Shown piece after piece: positions 7,295 to 18,126 of a stretch of 44,118 bases of DNA. Below the pieces are notes generated by a model. That model ran no database searches. It had not been told where the DNA came from and saw nothing but the letters and a program-made list of their open reading frames with translations. The DNA comes from Wenzhouxiangella sp. (GTDB lineage: Bacteria > Pseudomonadota > Gammaproteobacteria > Xanthomonadales > Wenzhouxiangellaceae): positions 1-44,118 of the forward strand of contig SLKT01000159.1 of NCBI GenBank assembly GCA_007134485.1. Direction: 5' to 3'. The number at the start of each line of letters is the position of its first letter. The first letter of the stretch is position 1. Made by a program: the position numbers and the translations under genes.

Positions 7295-8043
7295 CAGACC
7301 AACAAGCGCGTGACGGGAAAGTCGCGATTGTAACCGGGGCGGCTCGACGCATCGGCGCTGAGATCGCCCATGCTCTGCACCGGCGTGGGCTCGACCTGGT
7401 CATTCACTATCGTTCATCGGCCGACGATGCCGAGCGACTGGCCGCCGAGTTGAATGGACATCGCCAGGGCTCGGTGGCGTTGCTTGGTGGCGAACTGGCT
7501 GATCCGGCGTTGCCGGATCGTCTTGTCGGGACTGCGCTTGAGCATTTTGGCCGCATCGATGTGCTGATCAACAATGCCTCGGCGTTTTACCCGACGCCTG
7601 TCGGACAGGCCACGGCCGAACAATGGGATGAATTGATGGCCAGCAACCTGCGTGCGCCTTTTTTCCTGTCACAGGCTTGCGCCGCGCATCTTGGCGCGGT
7701 CGGCGGGGCGATCGTCAACCTGGTCGATATCCATGCCCTGGTGCCCATGCAGCGCCATGCCGTGTACTGCCAGGCCAAGGCCGGGCTTGTCATGCAGACC
7801 CGATCACTGGCCAAGGAGCTCGCCCCTGATGTGCGCGTCAATGCGGTCGCGCCCGGCGCCATATTGTGGCCGGAAAGTGACCAGTCCCCGGAAGCCGCCC
7901 AGGGCATTCTCGAGCGCATCCCCATGGGTCGCCAGGGTCGACCGGAGGATATTTCCGGCGCGGTGTGTTTTCTGGCCCTGGATGCGCCTTACGTGACGGG
8001 CCAGATCCTGGCGGTGGATGGGGGGCGGTTGTTGAATATGTAA
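7288..8043 (+). CDS. Pteridine reductase (SDR family)
   Basis: A 251-residue short-chain dehydrogenase. The cofactor motif TGAARRIG (residues 16-23), with Arg residues suited to NADPH, is typical of pteridine reductases. The catalytic pair is Tyr160 and Lys164 (YCQAK), with Asp148 where most SDRs have Ser, as in the PTR1/FolM group. Predicted reaction: NADPH-dependent reduction of dihydrofolate or dihydrobiopterin-like pteridines. The nearby folK and folB support a folate or pterin role. The start has GGAAGGG 7 nt upstream of the ATG at 7288. An alternative is a generic SDR, but the motif set favours pteridine reductase. Confidence 0.85.
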   Translation: MTSDQQARDGKVAIVTGAARRIGAEIAHALHRRGLDLVIHYRSSADDAERLAAELNGHRQGSVALLGGELADPALPDRLVGTALEHFGRIDVLINNASAFYPTPVGQATAEQWDELMASNLRAPFFLSQACAAHLGAVGGAIVNLVDIHALVPMQRHAVYCQAKAGLVMQTRSLAKELAPDVRVNAVAPGAILWPESDQSPEAAQGILERIPMGRQGRPEDISGAVCFLALDAPYVTGQILAVDGGRLLNM

Positions 8044-8058
8044 GGTGAAAGGTGACCT

Positions 8059-8236
8059 GATTATCGTCGTGTCTCAGTGCTCGGGCTTTGTTCCGGTTAA
8101 AGCCGTCCTCGGGTGGCGAATTCCGCTTCAGTTCGACGCGGTGGCGAGGCCTTCAGCGAAATCCGCCACCCGAGGACGGCTTCCAGCATTGATGGTCATC
8201 GATATTGCATATGTCTGCTGAGACACGACGCGAATC
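8059..8236. repeat. Palindromic dispersed element, copy A (178 bp)
   Basis: The ends form an inverted repeat: GATTATCGTCGTGTCTCAG at 8059-8077 against its complement ending at 8236 (17 of 19 positions). An inner perfect 19-bp stem, AAGCCGTCCTCGGGTGGCG at 8100-8118, pairs with 8164-8182. Copies B (21318-21484) and C (32889-33063) match it at roughly 90% by eye. It lies between the convergent pteridine reductase and isochorismatase-family genes and is flanked by AGGTGAA heptads (8043-8056 and 8243-8258). No transposase is encoded. Confidence 0.9.
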
Positions 8237-8259
8237 AGGGGGTTGAAAGGTGAAAGGTG

Positions 8260-8817
8260 CTACCGCAACAACCGCGTTACATCGCGAAACCGGGTATGGC
8301 TGGCATCGACCATCAGTTCGAACAGGGCCATTTCCACGTTGCTGAGCTTGACGCCCGTCGACTCCATGCGTCGAAAGGCGATATCGCGGTTGAATTCGGA
8401 GCGTGAGGAGACGGCATCGCAGATCAGGTGGACCGAGTAATCCTGGTCGCGCAGGGCGGCGGCACTCTGCCAGACGCACACATGGGTCTCGATGCCGATC
8501 AACATGATCTGGCGCCGGCCGCTTTGTGTGATGGCCTGCATGATGGCCGGGTCGCCGCAGCAGCCGAAGCTGGACTTGGCCATGGGTTGCAGCCCATCGA
8601 GTTTTTCGCTTAGTTCCGGCACCGTTGGGCCGAGTTTTTCGGGCAACTGCTCAGCCCAGATGATTGGCACATCCAGCATCCGGCAGGCTTCGATCATGAT
8701 GGCCTGTTGTCCAATCATGGCCTCGGATTCGTGCATCAGGCGGGCCAGCTTGCCCTGGACGTCGACCAGGAGCAGCAGGGCATCTTCAGGTGTCAGGCGT
8801 TCGGTTGGGTCGGACAT
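8260..8817 (-). CDS. Isochorismatase-family cysteine hydrolase (YcaC-like)
   Basis: A 185-residue cytosolic hydrolase. The family triad is visible as Asp19 (LLLVDVQ), Lys81 (MAKSSFGCCG) and the nucleophile Cys114 (GIETHVCV), with the characteristic non-proline cis-peptide site just before it. Family members hydrolyse isochorismate, nicotinamide or other amide/ester substrates; the compact size and ETHVCV motif resemble the YcaC-like group, whose natural substrates are poorly known. It ends close to repeat element copy A and lies 5' to neither fol gene in a tight operon (folK precedes it by 10 nt), so co-transcription with folB-folK is likely. Confidence 0.88.
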   Translation of the reverse strand: MSDPTERLTPEDALLLLVDVQGKLARLMHESEAMIGQQAIMIEACRMLDVPIIWAEQLPEKLGPTVPELSEKLDGLQPMAKSSFGCCGDPAIMQAITQSGRRQIMLIGIETHVCVWQSAAALRDQDYSVHLICDAVSSRSEFNRDIAFRRMESTGVKLSNVEMALFELMVDASHTRFRDVTRLLR

Positions 8818-8827
8818 GGTTGAGGGG

Positions 8828-9322
8828 TCAGGATTCAGAGGTCAGTCGGTGCAGGGATCGGTCGCCCTGGAATTCCTGCCAGTGTTGGGCGAAGGTTTTT
8901 CCGCTGACCGGGTGGGTGAGGTCCGGCGCGAGCTCGGCCAGGGGTCTGAGGACATGGGCGTATTTCAGAACTTCGGGACGAGGCAGTTCAAGGCCGTCAA
9001 AGGTACCGACCTTGTCGCCATGGAGCAGGATGTCGATGTCCAGTGAACGATCGGAAAATCGGGGCTGACTGCGGTCGCGTCCGTGGCGATCTTCCAGTTC
9101 GGTCAGCCAGGCCTTGAGTTCGCCGACGTCCAGGTCGGTGCGAATCCAGGCGGCGGCATTGAGAAAGTCATCACCGTCGAAACCGACCGCCGTTGAGCGG
9201 TAGACCGAAGAAACCCGCAAGTCTCCGAAGCGATGCTGCAGGGCAACGATGCCCGCGGCGATATGTTTCTTGGCATCCTGATTGCTGCCCAGGCCCAGAT
9301 AAACGTCGATTTTTGCGTTCAT
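8828..9322 (-). CDS. folK: 2-amino-4-hydroxy-6-hydroxymethyldihydropteridine pyrophosphokinase
   Basis: A 164-residue HPPK of the folate pathway. It transfers pyrophosphate from ATP to 6-hydroxymethyl-7,8-dihydropterin. Diagnostic blocks are YLGLGSN near the N-terminus, FLNAAAWIRTDL, the metal-binding RSLDIDILLHGD segment and LPRPEVLKYAHVLRPLAELA. The ATG at 9322 begins 4 nt after the folB stop, so translation is probably coupled. Length is normal for the family. Confidence 0.95.
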   Translation of the reverse strand: MNAKIDVYLGLGSNQDAKKHIAAGIVALQHRFGDLRVSSVYRSTAVGFDGDDFLNAAAWIRTDLDVGELKAWLTELEDRHGRDRSQPRFSDRSLDIDILLHGDKVGTFDGLELPRPEVLKYAHVLRPLAELAPDLTHPVSGKTFAQHWQEFQGDRSLHRLTSES

Positions 9323-9326
9323 GGGG

Positions 9327-9686
9327 CTATTCCGGCTTGCGACCGCGTTCGATGATGATGCCAACCGAGCGCGAACCGCGCACCGCACCCGGTTTGTCGA
9401 GCTTCAGGCGCAACCACTGAACCGGGAATTCGTCCAGGACGATCTCGGCGCAGCGCTCGCCCAGGGTTTCGACCAGGCCGAACTCGCTGTTCTCGACAAA
9501 GCCGATCAGTCGCTTGGCCACCGCCTTGTAGTCAAGGGCATCCTCGATGCGATCGGTGGCGGCCGCGCGACGTACATCGGTGTTTATCTCGATGTTCAGG
9601 CGCACGGTCTGGCGAATTTCGCGCTCCCAGTCGTAGATGCCGATGACGGTGTCGATGTCGAGGTCGGAGATGAAGACGGTGTCCAT
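9327..9686 (-). CDS. folB: Dihydroneopterin aldolase
   Basis: A 119-residue enzyme converting dihydroneopterin to 6-hydroxymethyl-dihydropterin, the step before FolK. It shows the family start DTVFISDLDIDTVIGIYDWE, the DYKAVAKRL helix and the active-site ETLGERCAEIVL block. The ATG at 9686 has no recognisable Shine-Dalgarno site: the bases directly upstream on the minus strand are CCTTTAA heptad repeats and a hairpin shared with the end of tsaD. Translation initiation may therefore depend on coupling or on an unstructured leader. Confidence 0.95.
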   Translation of the reverse strand: MDTVFISDLDIDTVIGIYDWEREIRQTVRLNIEINTDVRRAAATDRIEDALDYKAVAKRLIGFVENSEFGLVETLGERCAEIVLDEFPVQWLRLKLDKPGAVRGSRSVGIIIERGRKPE

Positions 9687-9690
9687 GAAG

Positions 9691-9722
9691 AAGGTTAAAG
9701 GTTAAAGGTGAAAGGTTAAAGG
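9691..9722. repeat. AGGTTAA/AGGTGAA heptad array
   Basis: Four to five tandem copies of a 7-nt unit (AAGGTTA, with one AAGGTGA variant) sit immediately upstream of folB and next to the GACGGGA hairpin at 9730-9805. Related units occur at 8043-8056 and 8243-8258 around dispersed element A. Confidence 0.8.
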
Positions 9723-9729
9723 ATTCAGG

Positions 9730-9805
9730 GGGAAGACGGGAGACGGGAGACGGAAGACGGAGGGGGTTTTGCTTTCACGTCTCCCGTTTCCCGTCTCCCG
9801 TCTGC
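9730..9805. repeat. GACGGGA heptad hairpin overlapping the 3' end of tsaD
   Basis: The left arm from about 9731 to 9760 (GAAGACGGGAGACGGGAGAC and on) pairs with the right arm 9777-9805 (CGTCTCCCGTTTCCCGTCTC and on), around a loop containing GGTTTTGCTTT. On the minus strand the right arm encodes the last 11 residues and stop of TsaD. It probably acts as a terminator-like structure between tsaD and folB. Confidence 0.8.
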
Positions 9806-10818
9806 CCATCAACTGATGCCATCGGCAGCAGTTGATCCAGGGGCCAGCGCGGGCGGACGGCCACCTTGCCGTCAGTCGTGCCTTCGCTGCGGCGGTACCA
9901 GCCGGCGTAGGCGATCATGGCGCCGTTGTCGGTGCACAGCGACAGGCGCGGATAATACACCTGGCCGGGCAAGGCCTGGTCAAGGGCGGCGCGCAGGCGG
10001 CGGTTGGCGCTCACGCCCCCGGCGATGATCAGGCGCTCCAGCCGGGTTTGCTTGAGGGCGCGCTTGCATTTGATGACCAGGGTGTCGACCACCGCCTGTT
10101 CGAAGCCGGCGGCGATGTCGGCGTAGTCGTCGGGGCTTTGGCGTGCAACCAGTTCGCGAGTGTGGGTCTTGAGGCCGGAAAAGCTGAAGTCCAGGCCCGG
10201 CCGGTTGACCATCGGGCGTGGAAAGTCGAAGCGTTCGCGATCGCCCTGTTCGGCCAGGCGGGCGACCTCCGGTCCCCCCGGAAAGCCCAGCCCCAGCAGT
10301 CGGGCAGTCTTGTCGAAAGCCTCGCCGGCGGCATCGTCCAGGGTCTCGCCCAGCAGTTGGTAGTGGCCGGGCCTGGTGACCTCGACCAGCATGCTGTGAC
10401 CGCCCGAGACCAACAGGGCGACGAACGGGAATTCCGGCGCATTGTCCTCGAGCAGCGGCGACAGCAGGTGGCCTTCCATGTGATGCACGGCAATGGCCGG
10501 GATATCGGCTGCCGTGGCCAGGGCCACCGCGGTTGACGCGCCGACCAGCAATGCGCCGGCCAGGCCGGGTCCGGCGGTGTAGGCGACCGCATCCAGATCG
10601 CCGGCTTGCAACTCGGCCCGGTCCAGCACTTCGCGAATCATGCCGGGCAGCTTTCGCACATGGTCGCGCGAGGCCAGCTCCGGCACGACACCGCCGTAGG
10701 CGGCATGGTCGGCCTGGGTATAGACCAGCTCGGCGACGATTCCGCGCTCGGGGTTGTAGACCGCCACGCCGGTTTCATCACAGGAGGTCTCGATACCAAG
10801 AATATTTTGCACGAACAT
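9775..10818 (-). CDS. tsaD: tRNA N6-threonylcarbamoyladenosine transferase subunit TsaD
   Basis: A 347-residue catalytic subunit that installs the threonylcarbamoyl group of t6A at A37 of ANN-decoding tRNAs, working with TsaB/TsaE. The family start [14 protein letters not shown] (from residue 8), the metal-binding HMEGH (His113 and His117), SGGHSMLV and the C-terminal [10 protein letters not shown] and [12 protein letters not shown] blocks are all present. The last residues ([11 protein letters not shown]) come from the repeat hairpin and lie beyond the usual end of the family. It is divergent from rpsU with a 56-nt gap; the -35 of the rpsU promoter lies inside the first tsaD codons. Confidence 0.95.
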   Translation of the reverse strand: MFVQNILGIETSCDETGVAVYNPERGIVAELVYTQADHAAYGGVVPELASRDHVRKLPGMIREVLDRAELQAGDLDAVAYTAGPGLAGALLVGASTAVALATAADIPAIAVHHMEGHLLSPLLEDNAPEFPFVALLVSGGHSMLVEVTRPGHYQLLGETLDDAAGEAFDKTARLLGLGFPGGPEVARLAEQGDRERFDFPRPMVNRPGLDFSFSGLKTHTRELVARQSPDDYADIAAGFEQAVVDTLVIKCKRALKQTRLERLIIAGGVSANRRLRAALDQALPGQVYYPRLSLCTDNGAMIAYAGWYRRSEGTTDGKVAVRPRWPLDQLLPMASVDGQTGDGKRET

Positions 10819-10836
10819 CAGCCTGCAGGTTATACT
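10807..10836 (+). promoter_or_regulatory. Sigma-70 promoter of the rpsU-yqeY-dnaG-rpoD operon
   Basis: TTGCAC (10807-10812) and TATACT (10831-10836) are separated by 18 bp, close to the consensus. Transcription would begin near 10843, giving a leader of about 30 nt before the rpsU ATG at 10875. The -35 hexamer overlaps the 5' end of divergent tsaD. Confidence 0.75.
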
Positions 10837-10874
10837 GGGCGACTTTCCACTTTAAACAGGATTCGGGAAGTTTA

Positions 10875-11090
10875 ATGCCCAGCGTCAAGGTCAAGGAAAA
10901 CGAGCCGTTCGAATACGCTCTGCGTCGTTTCAAGCGTTCGTGTGAAAAAGCCGGTGTGGTCGCCGAAAGCCGCCGCCGCGAGTTCTACGAAAAGCCCACC
11001 CAGGAGCGCAAGCGCAAGAAGGCCGCAGCGGTCAAGCGCCATCTGCGCAAGCTCTCGCGCGAACGCGTCAACCGTCGCCGATTGTACTAG
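10875..11090 (+). CDS. rpsU: 30S ribosomal protein S21
   Basis: A 71-residue, very basic small-subunit protein needed for initiation on natural mRNAs. The sequence is the canonical S21 ([20 protein letters not shown], then the [20 protein letters not shown] basic tail). Upstream GGGAAG serves as the ribosome-binding site. It is the first gene of the conserved macromolecular-synthesis operon, under the promoter at 10807-10836. A stem-loop begins at its stop codon, probably setting its higher expression relative to dnaG. Confidence 0.97.
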   Translation: MPSVKVKENEPFEYALRRFKRSCEKAGVVAESRRREFYEKPTQERKRKKAAAVKRHLRKLSRERVNRRRLY

Positions 11091-11120
11091 AAAGCCTTCC
11101 GGCCGCGAAGCCAGGCTTTC
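11090..11120 (+). terminator. Stem-loop between rpsU and yqeY
   Basis: GAAAGCCT (11090-11097) pairs perfectly with AGGCTTTC (11113-11120), with a GC-rich loop. There is no following T-run, so it is more likely a partial attenuator or an RNA processing/stability element than a strong terminator. This matches the known pattern in which rpsU is expressed well above dnaG in this operon. Confidence 0.55.
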
Positions 11121-11147
11121 GTGGTCGGTTGCAATCCGGTTTGCGTC

Positions 11148-11594
11148 GTGGCCCTCAAGGAACAGATACTCGATGATGTCAAGCAGGCTATGCGCGCCGG
11201 AGACAAGGCGCGCCTGAAGACCCTGCGCATGGTCACCGCCGCCGTCAAGCAGCGTGAAGTCGATGAACGCATCGAGCTTGACGACACCGCGGTACTGGCC
11301 ATCCTCGAGAAAATGATCAAGCAGCGGCGCGAATCAGCCGAGCAATATCGCAATGGTCAGCGCCCCGAGCTGGCCGAGGCCGAAGAGGCCGAGATCAACA
11401 TTCTGCAGACCTATCTGCCCGAACCCCTGAGTGAGTCCGAGCTCGATGCCATCATCGATGAGGTCATCGCCGAGCTGGGCGTGTCCGACATGAGCGGCAT
11501 GGGTCAGGTCATGGGGCAGGTCAAGGGCAAGGTCCAGGGGCGGGCCGACATGCGCGCCGTGTCCGGACGTGTCCGCGACCGTTTGTCCGCCTGA
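11148..11594 (+). CDS. GatB/YqeY domain protein
   Basis: A 148-residue helical protein of the GatB/YqeY family, which resembles the tRNA-binding tail of amidotransferase subunit GatB. Typical blocks: LKTLRMVTAAVKQREVDER, ILEKMIKQRRESAEQY, INILQTYLPEPLSESELDAI and a glycine-rich GMGQVMGQVKGKVQGRADM end. Its exact function in bacteria is not settled. The start is GTG at 11148, selected by family alignment; no strong ribosome-binding site is visible. It sits in the conserved slot between rpsU and dnaG. Confidence 0.9.
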   Translation: MALKEQILDDVKQAMRAGDKARLKTLRMVTAAVKQREVDERIELDDTAVLAILEKMIKQRRESAEQYRNGQRPELAEAEEAEINILQTYLPEPLSESELDAIIDEVIAELGVSDMSGMGQVMGQVKGKVQGRADMRAVSGRVRDRLSA

Positions 11595-11611
11595 GCCGGA
11601 ATTGAAGACCG

Positions 11612-13330
11612 TTGCCCGGTCGCATACCCGAGGATTTCATCGATTCCCTGCTCGAGCGTATCGACATTGGTGAAGTTGTTGGCGCAAGGCTGGATCTGAA
11701 ACCGGCCGGACGCGGCGAATTCAAGGCGCTGTGCCCTTTCCATAACGAAAAGTCCCCCTCGTTCACGGTCAGCACCGACAAGCAGTTCTATCACTGCTTC
11801 GGCTGTGGCGCCCATGGCACGGCGATCGGTTTTGTCATGGAGCACGATGGACTGGAGTTTCCCGCCGCCATCGAGGAGTTGGCCACAATGGCCGGGCTGG
11901 AGGTGCCGCGCGAAGCGGGCGCCGGACCGGTTCGCCGCCATGACCGCCTCTATGAAGTGCTGTCGGCCGCACAGAGCTGGTTCCGCCGCCAGCTTGGCGC
12001 CAGCGAACCCGCCCGTGAGTATCTCAAGCGGCGTGGTTTCGACAAGGCGACCGTCGATGAATTCGGCATTGGCTATGCCCCGGATTCCTGGCAGGGACTC
12101 GGCGATCACTTGCGCGGATTGGGGTTTTCCGATAGTGAAATGGAACAGGCCGGACTGATTTCTCTGAAGAACTCTCGCGCCACCGATCGGTTCCGCGGCC
12201 GGGTGATGTTTCCGATTCATGACCGGCGCGGTCGGGTGATCGCTTTCGGTGGCCGGGTCATCGGCCAGGGCGAGCCGAAGTACATGAACTCCCCTGAAAC
12301 CCCGGTCTTTCACAAGGGCCGCGAACTGTATCGCCTGTACAACGTGCGGCGCGGCGGACTGCCCGAGCGCATCCTGGTGGTCGAGGGTTACATGGACGCC
12401 GCCGCACTGCACCAATACGACATCACCGATGTCGTGGCGACCCTGGGTACGGCGGTGACAGCGGATCATCTCGATGCCCTGTTCAAGGCATCGCCGGTTG
12501 TGGTGTTCTGTTTCGATGGCGACCGTGCCGGTCGCCAGGCGGCCTGGAAAGGCCTGGAAGCGGCCCTGTCACTGATGAAGGACAACCGCGAGCTGCGGTT
12601 TCTGTTCCTGCCCGATGAAGAGGATCCGGACAGCCTGGTTCGAAGCAAGGGCGCCAAGGCCCTGCAATCGCTGATTGACCAGGCCAGTCCGTTGTCGACG
12701 TTCTTTTTCGACCAAATGGCTCGGCGTGTCGACTTGTCCACCATCGATGGCCGGGCGCGCCTGGTGGCCCTTGCAGAGCCGTATCTGAAGAAACTGCCCG
12801 CCGGCGCCTTTGCCGACCTGATGCGCAGCGAATTGCGGCGATTGGCCGGTCACACCGGCCAGGCGGCGGCTCATGCTCCGGAGCCGAAACAGGTGCGTCG
12901 ACAGCAATTCAGTGATCGCTCTCTGACCCCTGTACAATACGCGGTTGCCTTGATCGTTCAACGTCCTGAACTGACGGCTGATCCGGCTGTCTTTTTAAGG
13001 GACCTGGATGTGGAAATGAAGGGGTTGAGTTTCCTGTCGGAGTTGATTGACTTTTGCCGCGATTGCCCCCACGTTACATCGGCTAAGCTTCTGGAGCGGT
13101 GGCGTGACCGTCCGGAAGGCCCTTGGCTGGCGCACCTGATGACCCGCGAGGTGTGCAGCGATCAGGAGGAAATGCCGGGGGTTCTGGCGCAAACCATGGC
13201 CAGAATCCGTCGTTTACAGATAAAGACCCGGATTCGGGAGCTCCAGCAAGCCCAGATGAATGAAGGCGGGCTGGACGAAGCAAGGACTGATGAACTACGC
13301 ACGCTGTTGAGCCTGCGCAGCGATGAGTGA
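11612..13330 (+). CDS. dnaG: DNA primase
   Basis: A 572-residue primase that lays RNA primers for Okazaki fragments. The N-terminal CHC2 zinc site is formed by Cys41, His44, Cys62 and Cys65. The central TOPRIM catalytic core carries LVVEGYMDAAAL and FCFDGDRAGR acidic motifs. The C-terminal helical region (about residues 430-572) should bind DnaB helicase. The start is TTG at 11612, which gives the standard N-terminus (GRIPEDFIDSLL); the weak start and poor ribosome-binding site fit the deliberately low expression of primase in this operon. Confidence 0.96.
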   Translation: MPGRIPEDFIDSLLERIDIGEVVGARLDLKPAGRGEFKALCPFHNEKSPSFTVSTDKQFYHCFGCGAHGTAIGFVMEHDGLEFPAAIEELATMAGLEVPREAGAGPVRRHDRLYEVLSAAQSWFRRQLGASEPAREYLKRRGFDKATVDEFGIGYAPDSWQGLGDHLRGLGFSDSEMEQAGLISLKNSRATDRFRGRVMFPIHDRRGRVIAFGGRVIGQGEPKYMNSPETPVFHKGRELYRLYNVRRGGLPERILVVEGYMDAAALHQYDITDVVATLGTAVTADHLDALFKASPVVVFCFDGDRAGRQAAWKGLEAALSLMKDNRELRFLFLPDEEDPDSLVRSKGAKALQSLIDQASPLSTFFFDQMARRVDLSTIDGRARLVALAEPYLKKLPAGAFADLMRSELRRLAGHTGQAAAHAPEPKQVRRQQFSDRSLTPVQYAVALIVQRPELTADPAVFLRDLDVEMKGLSFLSELIDFCRDCPHVTSAKLLERWRDRPEGPWLAHLMTREVCSDQEEMPGVLAQTMARIRRLQIKTRIRELQQAQMNEGGLDEARTDELRTLLSLRSDE

Positions 13331-13352
13331 TCACAAAAAGTAGCAAGATTCT

Positions 13353-15218
<1,866 letters not shown>

Positions 15219-15222
15219 ACTC

Positions 15223-15287
15223 CGGAAGACGGAAGACGGAAGACGAAATTTTTCACGTTTCCCGTCTCCCGTCTCCCGTCTTCCCGT
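15223..15287. repeat. GACGGAA/GACGGGA hairpin between rpoD and hemE
   Basis: The left arm 15223-15245 pairs with the right arm 15256-15287 around an AATTTTTCAC-like loop. It lies 5 nt after the rpoD stop and contains the hemE stop and last codons, so it may terminate both convergent transcripts. Confidence 0.8.
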
Positions 15288-16323
15288 ACTCTCTCACCGT
15301 CTCCACCAGCACCTGCACGTGCTCCGGGTCTACCCCGGGCGTAATCCCGTGGCCGAGGTTGAAAATGTGCCCCGGGCCGTCGCCAAAGCTCTCCAGTACA
15401 CGCCGAGCCTCGCGGGCGATGACTTCCGGGGTGGTCAGCATGACGGCCGGGTCGAGGTTGCCCTGTAGCGCGACCCGGTCGCCGACTCGCCGGCGCGCCT
15501 CGGCCATGTCCATGGTCCAGTCCACGCCCAGGCCCGTGCACCCGGTATCGGCCAGCAATTCCAGGTGCTGCCCGCAGCCCTTGCCGAACAGGATCAGCGG
15601 GGTGTCCGGGCAGGTCTTGTTCAGTTGATCGACAATGCGTTGCTGCGAAGCCAGCGAGAATTCCCGGTACAGTCGCGGTGACAGCGCACCACCCCAGGAA
15701 TCGAAAATCATCAGGGCATCGGCACCCGCCCGCACCTGGGCGCTCAGGTAAGCGGCGGTGGCATCGGCCAGGTGGTTCATCAGCCGATGGGCGGCCTCGG
15801 GCTCGGCCAGCAGCAATTTCTTGGCGGTGGCGAAATCCTTGCTGCTGCCGCCCTCGATCATGTAGGTGCCCACTGTCCATGGGCTGCCGGCAAACCCGAT
15901 CAACGGGGTTGTTTCGGGCAGGTTGGCGCGGATCAGGCGGACTGCGTCCATGACATAGCCGGTGTCGGACTCCGGGTCTGTCATGGGCAGGGCGTCAATG
16001 GCCGCCGGGGTTTGCACCGGGCGCTCGAAATAAGGACCTTCGCCGGTGGCGAACCCCAGCCCCAGGCCCATGGCATGCGGCAGGATCAGGATGTCGGAAA
16101 ACAGGATGGCGGCGTCGAAGCCGTAGCGTTCAATCGGTTGCAGGGTCACTTCGCAGGCCAGCTCCGGGTTGCCCGCAAGCTTCAGAAAACTGCCCGCCCG
16201 TGCACGGGTGGCCCGGTATTCGGGCAGATAGCGCCCAGCCTGGCGCATCATCCAGATGGGCGTGCGTTCGGTGGGCTCGCGGCGGAGCGCGCGCATGAAC
16301 AGCGATTGGCTGCGGTCGGTCAT
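15253..16323 (-). CDS. hemE: Uroporphyrinogen decarboxylase
   Basis: A 356-residue cytosolic enzyme removing four acetate carboxyls from uroporphyrinogen III to give coproporphyrinogen III in haem synthesis. Diagnostic motifs are [14 protein letters not shown] near the N-terminus, [28 protein letters not shown] and [16 protein letters not shown] near the end. The last residues, KTGDGRRET, are encoded by the repeat hairpin and extend past the usual end. It is the third gene of aroK-aroB-hemE, overlapping aroB by 4 bp (ATGA). Confidence 0.96.
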   Translation of the reverse strand: MTDRSQSLFMRALRREPTERTPIWMMRQAGRYLPEYRATRARAGSFLKLAGNPELACEVTLQPIERYGFDAAILFSDILILPHAMGLGLGFATGEGPYFERPVQTPAAIDALPMTDPESDTGYVMDAVRLIRANLPETTPLIGFAGSPWTVGTYMIEGGSSKDFATAKKLLLAEPEAAHRLMNHLADATAAYLSAQVRAGADALMIFDSWGGALSPRLYREFSLASQQRIVDQLNKTCPDTPLILFGKGCGQHLELLADTGCTGLGVDWTMDMAEARRRVGDRVALQGNLDPAVMLTTPEVIAREARRVLESFGDGPGHIFNLGHGITPGVDPEHVQVLVETVREYGKTGDGRRET

Positions 16324-17387
16324 GAATGAAGTACCTCGCGAATGTCGTCAGCAGGGCAGGGCACGATGCTGGCCTTGCCAATGGTGTCAAGCAGTATCAG
16401 GCGAATCTGGTCAGCGCGATTTTTCTTGTCAAGGCGCATCAGGTTCAGGAGTCGGTCAGGGTCCTGGTCTTCGGGCAGGGCGGTCGGCAATCCCAGGCGC
16501 TTGAGCAGATCACGCAGGCGATCGCAGGTGCCGGTTTCAACTCGACCCAGTACTTCACTCAGTCGAGTGGCCAGAACCATGCCAATGGCCACCGCTTCGC
16601 CGTGGCGCCAGACGCTGTAGGCGGTGGCCGTTTCCAGCGCATGGCCGAAAGTATGCCCGAAATTCAGCAATGCCCGCTGTCCTGACTCGCGTGTATCGGC
16701 TGCCACCACCTCGGCCTTGTTGCGAACCGACTGGAAGACTGCCTCCATCAGTGTGCCCGGCAAGCGCGCGTTCAGGCCTTCGGTATTGGCCTCCAACCAC
16801 GCGAACAGGGCGGCATCACGAATCGCGCCATACTTGACCACTTCGGCCAGGCCGGCGCGGTAGTCCCGTTCGTCCAGGCTGGACAGGGTGTCCAGATCGG
16901 CGATCACGGCTGCTGGTTGATGAAAGGCGCCGATCAGGTTCTTGCCGCTGGCATGATTGACCCCGGTTTTCCCTCCAACAGAGGCATCGACCTGGGCCAG
17001 CAGTGTCGTCGGCATCTGGACGACCCGGATGCCGCGCATGTAGCATGCCGCGGCGAACCCTGCCATGTCACCGATCACCCCGCCGCCCAGGGCCAGCACC
17101 GTGGCGTCGCGCTGGGCCTTGAGGGTAATCAGTTCGTCAATGATTCGCTGCCAGCTTTCCACGGTCTTGTGCTGTTCGCCATCGGGAAGTATCAGGCGAC
17201 GCTTGTGGCGGACCCGCTCGAGCGCCGGGCGCAGGCGATCGAGATACAGGCGGGCGACATTGGGGTCGGACACGACCAGAACGCGGCCTTCCACGTGGCG
17301 ATCGATCACGCTGGCCATGCCGAGCAAGCCCTGGCCGACATAGACCGGATATTCGCCGTCGCCATGGCTGACCTGAATGACTTTCAT
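16320..17387 (-). CDS. aroB: 3-dehydroquinate synthase
   Basis: A 355-residue NAD- and metal-dependent enzyme converting DAHP to 3-dehydroquinate, the second shikimate step. Visible family blocks are [50 protein letters not shown], the metal-ligand region [13 protein letters not shown] and [13 protein letters not shown]. It overlaps aroK upstream and hemE downstream by 4 bp each, so the three are co-translated. Confidence 0.97.
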   Translation of the reverse strand: MKVIQVSHGDGEYPVYVGQGLLGMASVIDRHVEGRVLVVSDPNVARLYLDRLRPALERVRHKRRLILPDGEQHKTVESWQRIIDELITLKAQRDATVLALGGGVIGDMAGFAAACYMRGIRVVQMPTTLLAQVDASVGGKTGVNHASGKNLIGAFHQPAAVIADLDTLSSLDERDYRAGLAEVVKYGAIRDAALFAWLEANTEGLNARLPGTLMEAVFQSVRNKAEVVAADTRESGQRALLNFGHTFGHALETATAYSVWRHGEAVAIGMVLATRLSEVLGRVETGTCDRLRDLLKRLGLPTALPEDQDPDRLLNLMRLDKKNRADQIRLILLDTIGKASIVPCPADDIREVLHS

Positions 17388-17914
17388 GATGGTTTTCCGC
17401 TACGCATGTATTCAACAATCTTGCGATGAGCCCGGTTGGCCATGGCTGCCGGGCTGATGTTGGCAGAGCGTATTGTCAGGTGTGCGCACTCGCGATACAA
17501 CGGGTTTCGCGTTTGGGCCAGTTTCTCCAGCCTTTCGCGTCGGTCCGGCGCCTGCAGCAGTGGTCGTCGCTGATCTCGTTCCAGTCGCTTGAGCTGCTGG
17601 TCCACATCGGTTTCCAGCCAGACGACAATGCCGCGTTCGGCAAGCATGCCTCGATTGGTCGGGTCGACAATGCTTCCGCCGCCGGTGGCAAGCAGAATCC
17701 GGTCACGCTGGGTCAGCTCATCAAGCATCGACTGCTCGCGCGCCCGGAAGCCCGCTTCACCCTCGATATCGAAGATGGTACTGACATCGACGCCGCAACG
17801 CTGCTCGATCTCCTGGTCCAGATCATGAAAATCAAGACGCATCCGCCTGGCCAGAACGCGCCCCACCGTGGTCTTTCCCGAACCCATCGGGCCGATCAGA
17901 AAAATACGATTCAT
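17384..17914 (-). CDS. aroK: Shikimate kinase
   Basis: A 176-residue P-loop kinase phosphorylating shikimate at O3. The Walker A motif is GPMGSGKTT (residues 8-16, Lys14). Shikimate-binding residues lie in DLDQEIEQRCG and in the GEAGFRAREQ block; ATGGGSIV follows. It leads the aroK-aroB-hemE operon. No clear Shine-Dalgarno site is seen. It is divergent from the exosortase H gene, with a 212-bp spacer in which I could not fix a convincing promoter. Confidence 0.96.
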   Translation of the reverse strand: MNRIFLIGPMGSGKTTVGRVLARRMRLDFHDLDQEIEQRCGVDVSTIFDIEGEAGFRAREQSMLDELTQRDRILLATGGGSIVDPTNRGMLAERGIVVWLETDVDQQLKRLERDQRRPLLQAPDRRERLEKLAQTRNPLYRECAHLTIRSANISPAAMANRAHRKIVEYMRSGKPS

Positions 17915-18126
17915 TGCAGCTTGCGCGGTGGGGGATTGGGCCGGTGGCGAGGAGCGCCAGTCACAAGTCCTGGACGGTTCGGAGCATGGTCCACGTGGGG
18001 TTCGTGCAGTCTATGGCAATCCAGCAGCCATGCTACCATGCTCGCCTCCCGCGCAAAGTTATTCAGAGCCTCCCTGGCGCGTTTTGCTACCATAACGCCT
18101 TTGTTTCCACAGGCCGGTCCGGACTG

